Assembly: GCA_030549775.1 (NCBI GenBank)
Contig: CM060173.1
Coordinates: forward strand, 44,828,110-44,892,109
Reading direction: 5' to 3'
Length of the DNA stretch: 64,000 bases
Origin: Tamarix chinensis
Taxonomy: Eukaryota > Streptophyta > Magnoliopsida > Caryophyllales > Tamaricaceae
The position numbers and the translations under genes were made by a program. Shown piece after piece: positions 34,566 through 46,471 of this stretch; position 1 is the stretch's first letter, and the number at the start of each line of letters is the position of its first letter. The notes under the pieces were generated by a model. The model was not told where the DNA came from and ran no database searches. It worked only from the letters and a program-made list of their open reading frames with translations.

Positions 34566-37500
34566 AAAAAAATCCTCAATGGCCTATCTTTGTATAAAAA
34601 AGAATCATCGAGCTTGATCTCATCTAGTTTGATCACGTAGGAAAGATCTGTGACGTAATTCCTCAGTTAGGAGATGTTGAAGATATTATGGATTAGGGCC
34701 ATCTCTAGTGGAAGTAGTAAGTGGTATGCAACCACGCAAAACTTATCAAAAATCTCATAAGGATCAATGTATCTTAGGCTCAATTTACCCTTCCGACCAA
34801 ATCTATTCACCACTTTAGTGAGTGAAACCCTTAATAGAACTCTGTCCCCTGAATCAAATCCATCACTACGGTGCCTCTGATCTACATAGCTCTTTTGGTG
34901 ACTCTCAGGTGCTCTCATCTTGCCTTGTATCAACCAAACCTATTGAGTAATCTCCTCAATCATCTCTGGTCCATGTAAAATAGTCTCACTGATGTCGCTC
35001 TTACACAAAGGTGTATGGCACTTACGTCCATATAATGTCTCAAAGGGTTTCATCCCTATGCTAGCGTGATAGCTGTTGTTATATGAGAACTCAACCAAAT
35101 GTATATGATTTTCCCAAAAGTCCAAAATGAAGCCCGTAACATATCTTTGAGTACCTGAATTGTCCTCTTAGTCTGGCTATCTATAGTTGGGTGTAAGGTG
35201 GTACTTAAACTCAATCTCATGCCCATATCCTCCTACAACTTTCCTTAGAAGTGAGAAAGAAATCTTGAATCATGATCGAAGAATATGTCACTAGGTGTAT
35301 CATGCCTACTCACCACAAACCTCATATAAAAATTGACCAGTTGATCCATACTCCAAGTCAAATTCATTGGCCCAAACATTGCTAAATTTTTCAACATGTT
35401 AACGATAACCCAACTCGTGTATCACTCATTGTGATTCGTAGGTATCCTACTCACAAAATCCATCAAGATAGAATCCCACTTCCACTTTAGAATATCTAAG
35501 GGCTAAACCAACGCTATATGCCTCTAATATTCGATCTTGACCTTCTGGCAGGTCATACATCTTGATATGAACTCTACCAATTTTGGCTTCATGTGAGGCC
35601 ACTTAGGCCCTTTTTAGGTCCTTATACAACTTATCCCTTCCTAGTAGATAAAATACCGAGTGTAGTGATCCTCCTCTAAAATCTGACACTTTAAATCAAT
35701 GCAACTCTGTGGTATATACTATCAACCTTTGTAGTGAATGCTAACATCCTTGTCAATCTAGAATCCCTTAGCTCAACCATCTTAAACCTTTTGCGAAATC
35801 CTCTAGAGCTTAACATCCCCAGGATATCCTAATTCGATCTCATCAAAAACCATCTGTGTTATCGTCAATGTACTCATTTAGACCTCTAAGTCACAATTCT
35901 AGATCATCTCTATGCCCATCTCACCAAGCTTCTCCGATAATTGACTAGACACCATAATAGAACTCAAAGAGTGTGATATCTTCCTACTTAAGGCATCTAT
36001 AATAACGTTGGCCTTACCCTCATGGTAGGCCAACTCAATATCATAGTCATTCCCAACTCTAGCCATCTCTTATGCCTCTTATTCAACTCCTTTTGAGTGA
36101 ATATATAATTGAGGCTCTTATAGTCGGTGTAGAATCTACATTGAGTCCCATATAGATAATGCCTCAAAAACTTTAGCATGAATACAATGACTTTCGAATC
36201 TAGATCATGCGTTGGGTAGTTCTACTCATGCTGCTCCAACTGATAGGAAGCATACACCACTACCTTACCATGGTGCATCAAAACACAACCTAGTTTGTTC
36301 TTTAATGAGTTGTTATAGACCTCAAACCCATAAAAATTCGATGGTAGAGTTAAAACCAGTGCTGTAGTCAACCCTTGCTTCAACTCTTGAAATGATGCCT
36401 TACATACATCATCCCACTACAAATTGGTCATCTTCTTTAGAGGGTTCATCAAGCAATGAGCTACCTTCGAGAAGTCCTAAAAAATATTCTTTAGTTTCCA
36501 GCCAAGCTTAGGATACTACGAACCTCGAGGACACTAGTGGGTGCCTTCCACTCATTTACTGCCACAATCTTCACTGGATCCATGACTCCTCTCCCGTTGA
36601 CACCATGAGACATCCCAAAGCTCCCAAAGCTAAAAATAGCAATTAGAGAGTTTGGAATACAACTTATGCCCTCTAAGGAGTGGTACTATCATAAATAGGG
36701 GCTACTTATGCTCCTCTCTACTCCGAGTGTAAACCAAAACATCATCTATGAAAACCACGATAAAATAATCAAGGAATGGTCAAAAAATCCTTGTTGTCAA
36801 GTCGATAAAGATAGAAAACGCATTGGTGAGCCTAAAAAGCATCACTGTAAACTCATAGTGCCCTTACCATGTCCTATAGGCCATTTAAGTGATGTTTGCA
36901 TCAATGATGTGCAACTAATGATATCCTAACCTCAAGTCGATCTTGAAGAAGATTGAAGAACCTCCAAAGCCGGTAAAAAAAGTCATTAATCTTCAAAAGC
37001 ATATAGTAGTTTATCATAGTCAATTAGTTCAAAAGCCAATATTTGATGCTATAGACAAAGGCTCTCGTCCTTTTTCACAAATAGAATTGTTGGTCTCCAT
37101 AGAGACACACTCAAACAAATGTACTTGTGAGCCAAAAAGTCCTCTAATTGAGAATTCACCTTCTTAAACTCTACTGGTGCCATCCGATAAGGTGCCTTCA
37201 AGACAAGCTCAAGCCTTGGTACCAAATCAATAGTGAATTCTACCTCATATACTGGCGGTATACCTAGAATCTCCTCTGAAAAAATATTTGGAAACTCCCA
37301 GGCAAACAAAATATCCTCTAACATATCCTTGTTGAGCTTTTGAACCCCACACAAATACATAGGGTAATCTCTGTACACCGAAGAATACAATGTATGGGAA
37401 GATACAACCTTCGTTGTAGGTATAGACTTGCATCTCCAGTAGGAGACCCTAGCACAATTAGGTCCTCACAACACGACTCGCTCTTACAAAAAATCTATTA

Positions 37501-37935
37501 CTACCTTATATCTCCCCAACACATCTATCCCTATGATAACGTTAAAATCTTGAAGGTCCATCATAACCAAGACTACTAGGATGTCTACCTTGCCTATCTC
37601 TAAGGCTATATCCAAGTAGAGCCTAGTATAGTCCAGTTTATTCCCATAAGGCAACATCAAAGAAATAGACATGGAAAAAGATGAAGATAAAGCAGCTCTA
37701 GTAATAAAAGTAGAAGATACAAATGATAGAGAAGCCCTTAATCAAATAACATGTAAGGTGATATTGAGAGGATAGAGAATGAACTGATAACCACATCTAA
37801 CTGCCTGTTAGCCTCTACCTGGCTGATGACATTCAAGCGCCCGATTGGATGCCTTCCTTGGTATCTTTCATGATACCCTCCAAACTCTGGGTCTCCCCAT
37901 AGCCTCCATAGGTTGATTAGTGGCTGGGGCAAGTG
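34566..37935 (-). pseudogene. pol: pol of gypsy element A (PR-RT-RH-IN), broken
   Basis: Sense runs from 37935 down. Protease: YMLFD then, after a stop, SMSISLMLPYGNKLDY and DLQDFNVIIGIDVLGRYK (37484-37672). RT start, 37049-37390: FSEEILGIPPVYEVEFTIDL, APYRMAPVEF, FVKKDE. The RT catalytic box near 36745 reads VVFIDDVLVY, so both aspartates are kept, unlike H and B. RNase H near 35997-36179: YTDYKSLNYIFTQKELNKRH. Integrase end, 34940-35125: WENHIHLVEFSYNNSYHASI and LYGRKCHTP. C-terminal part, 34667-34933: RVLLRVSLTKVVNRFG, KLSLRYIDPYEI, HNIFNIS. It fades at about 34566 without the usual LTYEE tail. Stops and shifts between all pieces make it non-functional. Confidence 0.8.
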
Positions 37936-38142
37936 CCCCTTGCTATTATTACTATGTTTAGTAGGACCGCCGTTGATAGTCCTTTTGTTGTGGTATCAAT
38001 GGCCCCTACTATTGTTATTGACCCTATTGATGCTGGCACTCAAATAATCAGTGGCCTAGTTGACCACAAGTCCGACACCAAATTCAAGTGTCCTAGCAAC
38101 CTTGCCTTAGATGGTCTTGACCACAAAATTGGCACATAAAGC
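37936..38142 (-). pseudogene. gag: gag zinc-knuckle end of element A
   Basis: The minus strand reads MCQFCGQDHLRQGC, then CRTCGQLGH, i.e. two CCHC-type knuckles (the first with CX2CX3HX4C spacing) that bind element RNA, followed by a linker (NNSRGH, HLPQPLINLWR) leading into protease. Upstream gag is absent: at about 38142 the sequence changes to the integrase region of another minus-strand element (B). I infer A lost its 5' half or joined B by rearrangement. Confidence 0.65.
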
Positions 38143-38538
38143 GCCTCGGCTGATTCTAAGATCTACCTTGACCTCCCAACTAATCTTGGTGTCAGAACTA
38201 ACTATACCACTTTCTACTTCATGTGGGACCACCAATATATCTTCTTTAGGTCCTTGTACAGCTTATTCCCTCTAAGGTGGACAGAGTAAGGAGTATAACG
38301 TCCTTCCTCAAGGATCCTCCTCTTAATCTCAACACACCCCTATGGTATGCACCACCTACCATAGTATTTGAGACTACCATCCTCATGGATCTAGAATGAT
38401 TCAGCTCTACCTTCTACAATACGAGTCTAGATCCTCCTGAGCTTGACAACACAAACAAGATTAGCTCAAATCACCTGGAAGATTGAAGGCGTAATGGTGA
38501 GTGCACTCATTCTCAGCTCTAGACTTCTAATAGTGATT
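38143..38538 (-). pseudogene. pol: Integrase N-terminal fragment of element B
   Basis: Sense (minus) sequence is collinear with H around 8170-8520: AATGAGTGCACTCACCATTA, then TTACTCTGTCC, CTAAAGAAGATATATTGGTGG and CCCACATGAAGTAG correspond to AATGAGTGCACTCACCATCA, TTATTCTGTTTGTCC, AATAAGGTATATTAGTGGCC and CGTATGAAGCGGG. It is the linker plus start of the integrase zinc domain. It was separated from its RNase H part (46472 onward) by the non-autonomous element and is cut at its other end by A. Confidence 0.75.
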
Positions 38539-38543
38539 AGTTC
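38539..38543. other. Target site duplication, left copy (AGTTC)
   Basis: AGTTC immediately before TGTAACACCCCC. The identical 5-mer follows the element at 46467-46471. Confidence 0.9.
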
Positions 38544-41500
38544 TGTAACACCCCCAAATTTACTACTGAAAAATTTCATTTAAGATAGAGGTTTTAGCAG
38601 AAGCGAAAGAATTAAAACCAAAACTTGGGGGTATTACCGCCACACTTAGTACCAAACCGGTTCACTCCTACCGTTCTGATACTAAGTGCTAAGGCTAAAC
38701 TAAATAATCGTTTAGTAAGAGTCATCAAAACATAGGTCCATAGTTAACATAGACCATTCATGAAAACCATGAGTCAACAACAGTTAAAATATCGTTAAGA
38801 TTAAAATTAAGAGTACGGTTTCAAAACAAGAAGCGTAGTACAAAATATAGCTAAATGAAACAGATCCCAAGGGACTAATATCCGGATTGCCTACTCACTC
38901 AAGTTAGACCTTCCACCCCGAAACAATATACGATCTTAAACCTGCACAAGAGGTCTGCTCCCCACCATCGGTGGATCATCACATGACCCATTCAACCAAG
39001 GTAGTATCAGTACGGGTCCAATACTGAGTAAGTCCCACTACCCTATCTTAGGAGAGATATCATCAGGTGCATATTAAATCTGGGTACAACACGTTGATAC
39101 AATATCATGCATATTCACAACCCACAGCATAAATCTTACATACACCTAGAGTAACATATAAAACATACGTAACATCCTATTTAACATATAAGCGTGGTAT
39201 AACCGAGATGTAAAGTGGCTCATACGCCTCAGGTAGGAACAATCCATATTATTAAAACTCAATACGTGGCATACTCACGTAAGCAACATGTAGCAATACA
39301 GATAATAAAAGCTGGTCATGGTCCAATTAGACTTAATTCTTTATTCTCATTAATAATATGTTCATTCCACACATATTCTTTAATAATCCATGTAAGTGTG
39401 GGAGCCCCACTATTATAGCCGGTGGACCGGAAATCAACACTCAGGGTAGAACGCCTCTGACCACTATTATAGCCGGTGGACCGGAAATAACTTATTTATT
39501 AGGTTTTACAACTAAATAGGTAACCTAACCATTTACATAGAACCAAATCCAAACCGATTAGGTTAAAACAGAATTTAAATGATTAAGAACCCAAAGATAG
39601 AAATTGATTAGATAAAGAGACGCATAGCAAAAATCAATTTTATAAAATCATCCCCGAAGATTAGGGTTTTAAAGCCCATGACACAAACTCAAGTAATTCA
39701 ATTTAATTAATTCAAATTAAAGGTATTAGAAAGCAATTAATACCATTTCAACTATTTCTATACATTCAATTTTAGAAAAACAACAATACAAGTAATCGAT
39801 TTCATAATTTCACTTGAAATGTAGAGTTTTAGGCCCAAAAATACAATTCGTTAAAATTCTATAAATTTAATCAAATTGAATGTTTAGAAATGTAATTAAA
39901 CACATTTTATAACATATCAAATAATTAATTGCTCAAAACCAATAAAAGAAATACGCAATTTAGCACAATAAGGGCTTTTGAGCCCGAAACGCAAATCCGA
40001 TCAATCTTTGCCGAAACATATCAATTGACGGTTCGAAAATGTAATTAAACATATTATAATGTAATATATATAGTCAATTGAATAAAATAACCCGATTACC
40101 CAAACCAATTTAAACCCGCGGGAGTTTTGACCAAAAAATTCAATTCCGATCAATTACATACAATTTTCCCAAATCAACACTCCCAATATAAAATTAAATA
40201 CATTTTAAACAATATTATAAAATCAATTGAGGAGGATGACTCAATTATACGACCCAATTTCATTGCACCCCGAATTTGACCTAGGAATCAAATTTCGATA
40301 AAACCTGCATAAATTTCTCAAATTGACGGTTCCAAAATGAAATTGGATACATTTTAAAACATATTGTATAATCAATTTGTCCCAAATCGCAAAAACGGAC
40401 GGATCCAAAAAATTCGGGCATAACTCGGCCAAAATTCCAATTTTTCCAAAATCTCAACATAACCATACAATTAACCTATCCAAATCATTCTTACAGCACA
40501 TATATACATAATCAAACAATCAATTTAGCTTTTTATAAGCTAATCCATACCCAATTAATCAAATCAAGGGTTAGGGTTTTCAGAAATTTATACCAATTAA
40601 AAACCGACAAATCGGAGCAAAGGAAGGTTGGGGAGGCTTCGTTGGGGGACGGGGGTGGCTCGACGGTGGTCGCCTGAGCTCTCCGGGGATCGGGCGGTGG
40701 CGTGAGTTGCGCGACCCGTCGCTACCCTGTTGCAGTTTGTTGGTGGTGTTGCGCGGGTACTTCGGTGGCTAATGCTTCGGGCTGCTGCTGCAGGTTGAGG
40801 CCGGCGAGGTTGGCTGGAGCGGAGAGGAGGCGGCGGCTAGCGAGGGAGCAAGGAGGAGGAGAGAGGTGAGGGAGGCCAGCTAGGGTTGGGGTTGCAGAAC
40901 AGGGGTCCACGAAAGAGGCATCGAGGTAGGGAAGAGAAGAGAGAAAGAAAAAGAAAAGAGGGGCGCCGGTCGGGGCTAGGGTGCGGGGTTTTTTTTTTAC
41001 AAATACACATAAAATAAAATACTAAAAATATAAAAATATTATTGGAAGATTTTATATAAAATTTATTTAACGAAAATTTATTTCGAACGGATCCGATGGC
41101 TTAAAATTAATAAAAAGCTATATTAAGAATTTCGGAAATATTTTCGGAAGAATTTACCAACGAACCTAAAAACTTATATTATTTACGGTAATACATTAAA
41201 AGACCCCGAAAAATTATTTAAAACATATACTAAAATATTTAAGTCAAATTCGGATAAACCAAAACTAATTTAAATAATTTCCGAAATCGGTTTACCGTAA
41301 ACCAAAAAGCAAAAAACGAAAGAGAATTAAGTCCAGAAAGAATTTCATAAATAAACTCCGAAAATCTTTTTTTTTTAATTTAAAACTTCCCAAATATTAA
41401 AGATTTCCGAAAACGAATAAATTTAAAGTCGGAAATATTTTCTACGGATAAAATCATTAAAATAAATTTAACTATTTAAATAAATATTCTATAATTTAAA

Positions 41501-41854
41501 TAATATATTTAATTAACGAAATATAACTCCAAAAATAAGGTCATAATCACATGACGAAGTTATAATCGAAAATGAATCTAAAATATTAAAAATCAAAATA
41601 CGAGAAAGAATGGGAATACATATTTTTAACCGAAAATCGAAATTAAAAGAACATAATAAAATCATGGTTGTGAACGAATTTGTCTAAAATGGTTCACAAC
41701 GACAACGATTACTTAAATTAAAATATGAATTCATAATCGTCGATAAATCCACAAAACAAATCAAAATTAAAATAATTATTTTTTTTACATCAGTTTACGC
41801 TAATAAAATCATTAAGCTTAATAAAATTAGGTTTCAAAAATACGGGATATTACA
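38544..41854 (-). repeat. 3' LTR of the non-autonomous element
   Basis: The plus strand starts TGTAACACCCCCAAATTT and ends ACGGGATATTACA. In sense it holds an AT-rich U3, a TATA-like region near 41010-41030, a GC-rich leader (40610-40985, sense strand C-rich) and a 3' part with two copies of CCACTATTATAGCCGGTGG (39403-39490). A 67-codon plus-strand frame at 39215-39418 is present identically in the other LTR (43828-44031) only because the LTRs are copies of each other. Confidence 0.9.
40610..40985 (-). other. GC-rich leader in left LTR of the non-autonomous element
   Basis: The only strongly GC-rich, CpG-containing stretch of this LTR (for example GGGGACGGGGGTGGCTCGAC on the plus strand). 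The minus-strand sense is C-rich with CT runs (CTCTTTTCTTTTTCTTTCTC). A minus-strand frame at 40722-40910 (start MDPCSATPTLAGLPHL) recurs in the other LTR as a related but altered frame (45381-45686), which argues for drift of non-coding leader rather than a preserved peptide. Confidence 0.65.
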
Positions 41855-41873
41855 TCACTACCCCCTTAAAAAG
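41855..41873 (-). promoter_or_regulatory. Polypurine tract of the non-autonomous element
   Basis: Minus-strand CTTTTTAAGGGGGTAGTGA directly before the 3' LTR start TGTAATATCCCG, preceded by GGGGACGAAGTTCC. This is the plus-strand DNA priming site and matches the usual context of plant Tekay/Del-type gypsy elements. Confidence 0.85.
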
Positions 41874-43138
41874 GAACTTCGTCCCCGAAGTTTAGGAAAG
41901 CCTTGGTAGTGAAAACTTGACAAAATAATTGAATAAAAACATTTACCAAAATGAGTGGTTTAAAAGTAAATCCGAAGAAAATAAAACGATGTTTACGAAA
42001 CTATACTAAGGATGGTCGAATCAAAGCAAGGCTTAGGAAATAAAATAAAAGAAGAAAAATTGATGTTTAGCAATTCAAATACAATGGAATTCAAATAAGA
42101 AAGAATTACAGACTTAAAGTAAAAACAAGTTACGAAAATACCATTCCTTAAAATAAAGTCTTACAAGAGGATAAGAAAAAGTATAATGTGAAGTTCAAAT
42201 AGAATAAAGGAATGAAAATTTTAAGGAGTACACAACTCTATTAACACAACCGATACATAATATGCACATAAACTTTACACAATGAGTTATCTCTATAACA
42301 TCGTTCAAGAAAACAAGGCTAACACTTGGCTCAACGACTCATAAAAGATCGTCTTACGCACCAACCACATACTTCTAGATCCAGGGGGAATTCTTAACCC
42401 AAAACACATCACTAACAAGCTCTCTAATCTACGCTATAACCATGACAGTCTAAACACTTAAATTCGAAAATGCGGCTACTATAGCAACCTGTGATTAAAT
42501 GCTAGTTGACAGAAATCAAAACATAAACACATAATAAAAGTTATAGAGCGTCATTAAAAACACTAGGGTAAATTAGGCAACCTACACTCTATTTATGAAC
42601 ATGAACACCTCAATCTAAACCTCAACTTTATCATTATCATTATCACAATTTCAAGTTTCTCCCAATTGAAAATGATACATCCATTTAAACATCACCATCA
42701 AGGTTACAACCCTAAATTTCTTACAACTCCAAAAAGTGAAACTACTCAACCAAAATATATTACAATTTATGTCACATCACCCTATATCCGGCAAGGTACA
42801 CCTTAAGGTTCTTAATCCACAAAACCTGCAAGACTAAGGTTAACCTAATGGGGTCACTACCCCCTTAAGAGCAAACTAATTACAAAACAATATTAACTAC
42901 AACACATAAAATTCAAAGTTAACACAAGTCAAGTATATCAAATAACAAGGAACCATATTCAAAGACATAATTACAACAGCAATCACAAGGCCACTTATAC
43001 TACCCAATCACACTATCCTCACAAGCTAATCCGGATTTTAAAAAATCACTTGAAAGAAGACAAATACATTTTCATTTAAAACATTTAGGATCGTGAGAAC
43101 CGAATCTCTAACCGAAACCCGATTCTCAACAACCAAAA
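41874..43138 (-). other. Non-coding internal region of the non-autonomous element
   Basis: About 1.27 kb without recognisable protein domain in any frame and without an open frame over 60 codons. Sequence is AT-rich. It should contain the packaging signal that lets proteins of another element act on it, but I cannot point to one. Its phrases do not obviously match gag or pol of H, A or B. Confidence 0.7.
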
Positions 43139-43153
43139 GCTTTGATACCAACT
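43139..43153 (-). promoter_or_regulatory. Primer-binding site of the non-autonomous element
   Basis: Minus strand AGTTGGTATCAAAGC, three bases after the LTR terminal TGTTACA if counted to TGGTATC. Same initiator tRNA-Met-type site as in element D (10766-10780). Confidence 0.88.
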
Positions 43154-46100
43154 TGTAACACCCCCAAATTTACTACTGAAAAATTTTGTTTAAGACAGAG
43201 GTTTTAGCGGAAGCGAAAGAATTAAAACCATAAACTTGGGGGTATTATCGCCACACTTAGTACCAGACCGGTTCACTCCTACCATTCTGATACTAAGTGC
43301 TAAGGCTAAACTAAACAATCATTAAGTAAGATTCATCAAAACATAGGTCCATAGTTAACATAGACCATTCATGAAAACCACGAGTCAACAACAGTTAAAA
43401 TATCGTTAAGATTACAAATTAAGAGTACGGTTTCAAAACAAGAAGCGTAGTACAAAAAATAGCTAAATGAAACAGATCCCAAGGGACCAATATCCGGATT
43501 GCCTACTCACTCAAGTTAGGCCTTCCACCCCGAAACAATATACGATCTTAAACTTGCACAAGAGGTCAGCCCCCCACCATCGGTGGATCATCACAGGACC
43601 CATTCAACCAAGGTAGTATCAGTACGGGTCCAATACTGAGTAAGTCCCACTACCCTATCTTAGGAGAGATATCATCAGGTGCATATTAAATCCGGGTACA
43701 ACACGTTGATACAATATCATGCATATTCACAACCCACAGCATAAATCTTACCATACACCTAGAGTAACATATAAAACATACGTAACATCCTATTTAACAT
43801 ATAAGCGTGGTATAACCGAGATGTAAAGTGGCTCATACGCCTCAGGTAGGAACAATCCATATTATTAAAACTCAATACGTGGCATACTCACGTAAGCAAC
43901 ATGTAGCAATACAGATAATAAAAGCTGGCCATGGTCCAATTAGACTTAATTCTTTATTCTCATTAATAATATGTTCATTCCACACATATTCTTTAATAAT
44001 CCATGTAAGTGTGGGAGCCCCACTATTATAGCGGTGGACCGGAAATCAACACTCAGGGTAGAACGCCTCTGACCACTATTATAGCTGGTGGACCGGAAAT
44101 AACTTATTTATTAGGTTTTACAACTAAATAGGTAACCTAACCATTTACATAGAACCAAATCCAAACCGATTAGGTTAAAACAGAATTTAAATGATTAAAA
44201 ACCCAAAGATAGAAATTGATTAGATAAAGAGACGCATAGCAAAAATCAATTTTATAAAATCATCCCCGAAGATTAGGGTTTTAAAGCCCATGACACAAAC
44301 TCAAGTAATTCAATTTAATTAATTCAAATTAAAGGTATTAGAAAGCAATTAATACCATTTCAACTATTTCTATACATTCAATTTTAGAAAAACAACAATA
44401 CAAGTAATCGATTTCATAATTTCACTTGAAATGTAGGGTTTTAGGCCCAAAAATACAATTCGTTAAAATTCTATAAATTTAATCAAATTGAATGTTTAGA
44501 AATGTAATTAAACACATTTTATAACATATCAAATAATTAATTGCTCAAAACCAATAAAAGACATACGCAATTTAGCACAAGTAGAGTTTTTGAGCCCGAA
44601 ACGCAAATCCGATCAATATTTGCCAAAACATATCAATTGACAGTTCGAAAATGTAATTAAACATATTATAATGTAATTTATATAGTCAATTGAATAAAAT
44701 AACCCGATTACCCAAACCAATTTAAACCCGCGGGAGTTTTGACCTAAAAATCCAATTCCGATCAATTACATACAATTTTCTCAAATCAATACTTCCAATA
44801 TAAAATTAAATACATTTTAAACAATATTATAAAATCAATTGAGCAGGACGACTCAATTATACGACCCAATTTCATTACACCCCGAATTTGACCTAGGAAT
44901 CAAATTTCGATAAAACCTGCATAAATTTCTCAAATTGAGGGTTCCAAAATGAAATTGGATACATTTTAAAATATATTGTATAATCAATTTGTCCGAAATC
45001 GCAAAAACGGACGGATCCGAAAAATTTGGGCATAACTCGGTCGAAAATCGAATTTCTCCAAAATCTCAACATAACCATAAAATTAACCTATCCAAATCAT
45101 TCTTACAACACATATATACATAATCAAACAATCAATTTAGCTTTTTATAAGCTAATCCATACCCAATTAATCAAAATAAGGGTTAGGGTTTTCAGAAATT
45201 TATTCCAATTAAAAACCGACAAATCGGGGCAAAGGAAGGCTGGGGAGGCTTCGTTGGGGGATGGGGGTGGCTCGACGGTGGTCGCCTGAGCTCGCCGGGG
45301 ACCGGGCAGTGGAGTGAGTTGTGCGACTCGTCGCTGCCCTGTTGCAGTTCGTTGCTGGTGCTGCGCGGCTGTTTCGATGGCTAATGCTTCGGTTGCAACT
45401 GCAGGTTGAGGCCAGCGAGGTTGGCCGAAGCGGAGAGGAGGCGGAGGCTAGCGAGGGAGCAGGGAGGAGGAGAGAGGCGAGGGAGGCTAGCTAGGGTTAG
45501 GGTTGCAGAACAGGGGCGCATGGGAGAGGCGTCGAGGTAGGGAAGAGAAGAGAGAAAGAAAAAGAAAAGAGGGGCGCCGGTCGAGGCTAGGGTGCGGGTT
45601 TTTTTTTTACAAATACACATAAAATAAAAAAATAAAAAAAATAAAAAAATATTATTGGAAGATTTTATATAAAATTTATTTAACAAAAATTTATTTCGAA
45701 CAGATCCGAAGGCTTAAAATTAATAAAAAGCTATATAAAAAATTTCGGAAATATTTTCGGAAGAATTTACCAACGAACGTAAAAACTTATATTATTTACG
45801 GAAATACATTATAATACCCCAAAAATTATTTAAAACATATACTAAAATATTTAAGTCAAATTCGGATAAACCAAAACTATTTTAAATAATTTCCGAAATC
45901 GGTTTTCCGTAAACCAAAAAGCATAAAACGAAAGAGAATTAATTCAAGAAAGAATTTCATAAATAAACTCCGAAAATCTTTTTTTTTTTATTTTAAAACT
46001 TCCCAAATATTAAAGATTTCCAAAAACGAATAAATTTAAAGTCGGAAAGAGTTTCTACGGATAAAATTATTAAAATAAATTTAACTATTAAAACAAAAAT

Positions 46101-46466
46101 TCTATAATTTAAATAATATATTTAGTTAACGAAATATAACTCCAAAAATAAGGTCGTAATCACACGACGAAGTTATAATAAAAAAGGAATCTAAAATATT
46201 AAAAATCAAAATACGAGAAAGAATGAGAATACATATTTTTAACCGAAAATCAAAATTAAAAGAATATAATAAAATCATGGTCGTGAACGAATTTGTCTAA
46301 AATGGTTCACAACGACAACGATTACTTAAATTAAAATATGAATTCAAAATCGTCGATAAATCCATAAAACAAATCAAAATTAAAATAATTATTTTTTTAC
46401 ATCAGATTACGCTAATAAAATCATTAAGCTTAATAAAATTAGGTTTCAAAAATACGGGGTATTACA
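43154..46466 (-). repeat. 5' LTR of the non-autonomous element
   Basis: The plus strand starts TGTAACACCCCCAAATTT and ends ACGGGGTATTACA. It differs from the 3' LTR by scattered substitutions and one- to few-base indels; for example about a dozen changes are seen in the first 190 bp but only one in the 204 bp from 43828. The C-rich leader here is at 45220-45600. This is the copy expected to drive transcription toward lower coordinates. Confidence 0.9.
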
Positions 46467-46471
46467 AGTTC
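46467..46471. other. Target site duplication, right copy (AGTTC)
   Basis: AGTTC immediately after ...GGGGTATTACA; pairs with 38539-38543. Confidence 0.9.

Larger units (their letters stand above)
38544..46466 (-). mobile_element. Complete non-autonomous gypsy-type LTR element (LARD-like), 7.9 kb
   Basis: Two near-equal LTRs (38544-41854, 3311 bp; 43154-46466, 3313 bp) bracket 1299 bp of internal DNA. Orientation is minus: the internal region has the primer-binding site beside the right LTR and a polypurine tract beside the left LTR. Perfect AGTTC target duplications flank it. The internal region has no gag or pol motif and no long open frame, so replication must have used proteins from another element. 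Removing the element and one AGTTC joins sequence that aligns without gap to element H at about 8110-8140. It is the most recent large event that can be proved here; LTR copies are mostly identical with scattered base changes. Confidence 0.92.

Noticed and set aside
36708..37167. Plus-strand frames opposite pol A
   Set aside because: They are antisense shadows of the RT region, whose minus-strand reading has clear RT motifs.
39215..39418. 67-codon frame present identically at 43828-44031
   Set aside because: Identity is explained by the two LTRs being copies of one another. The translation has no known motif and is antisense to LTR transcription.
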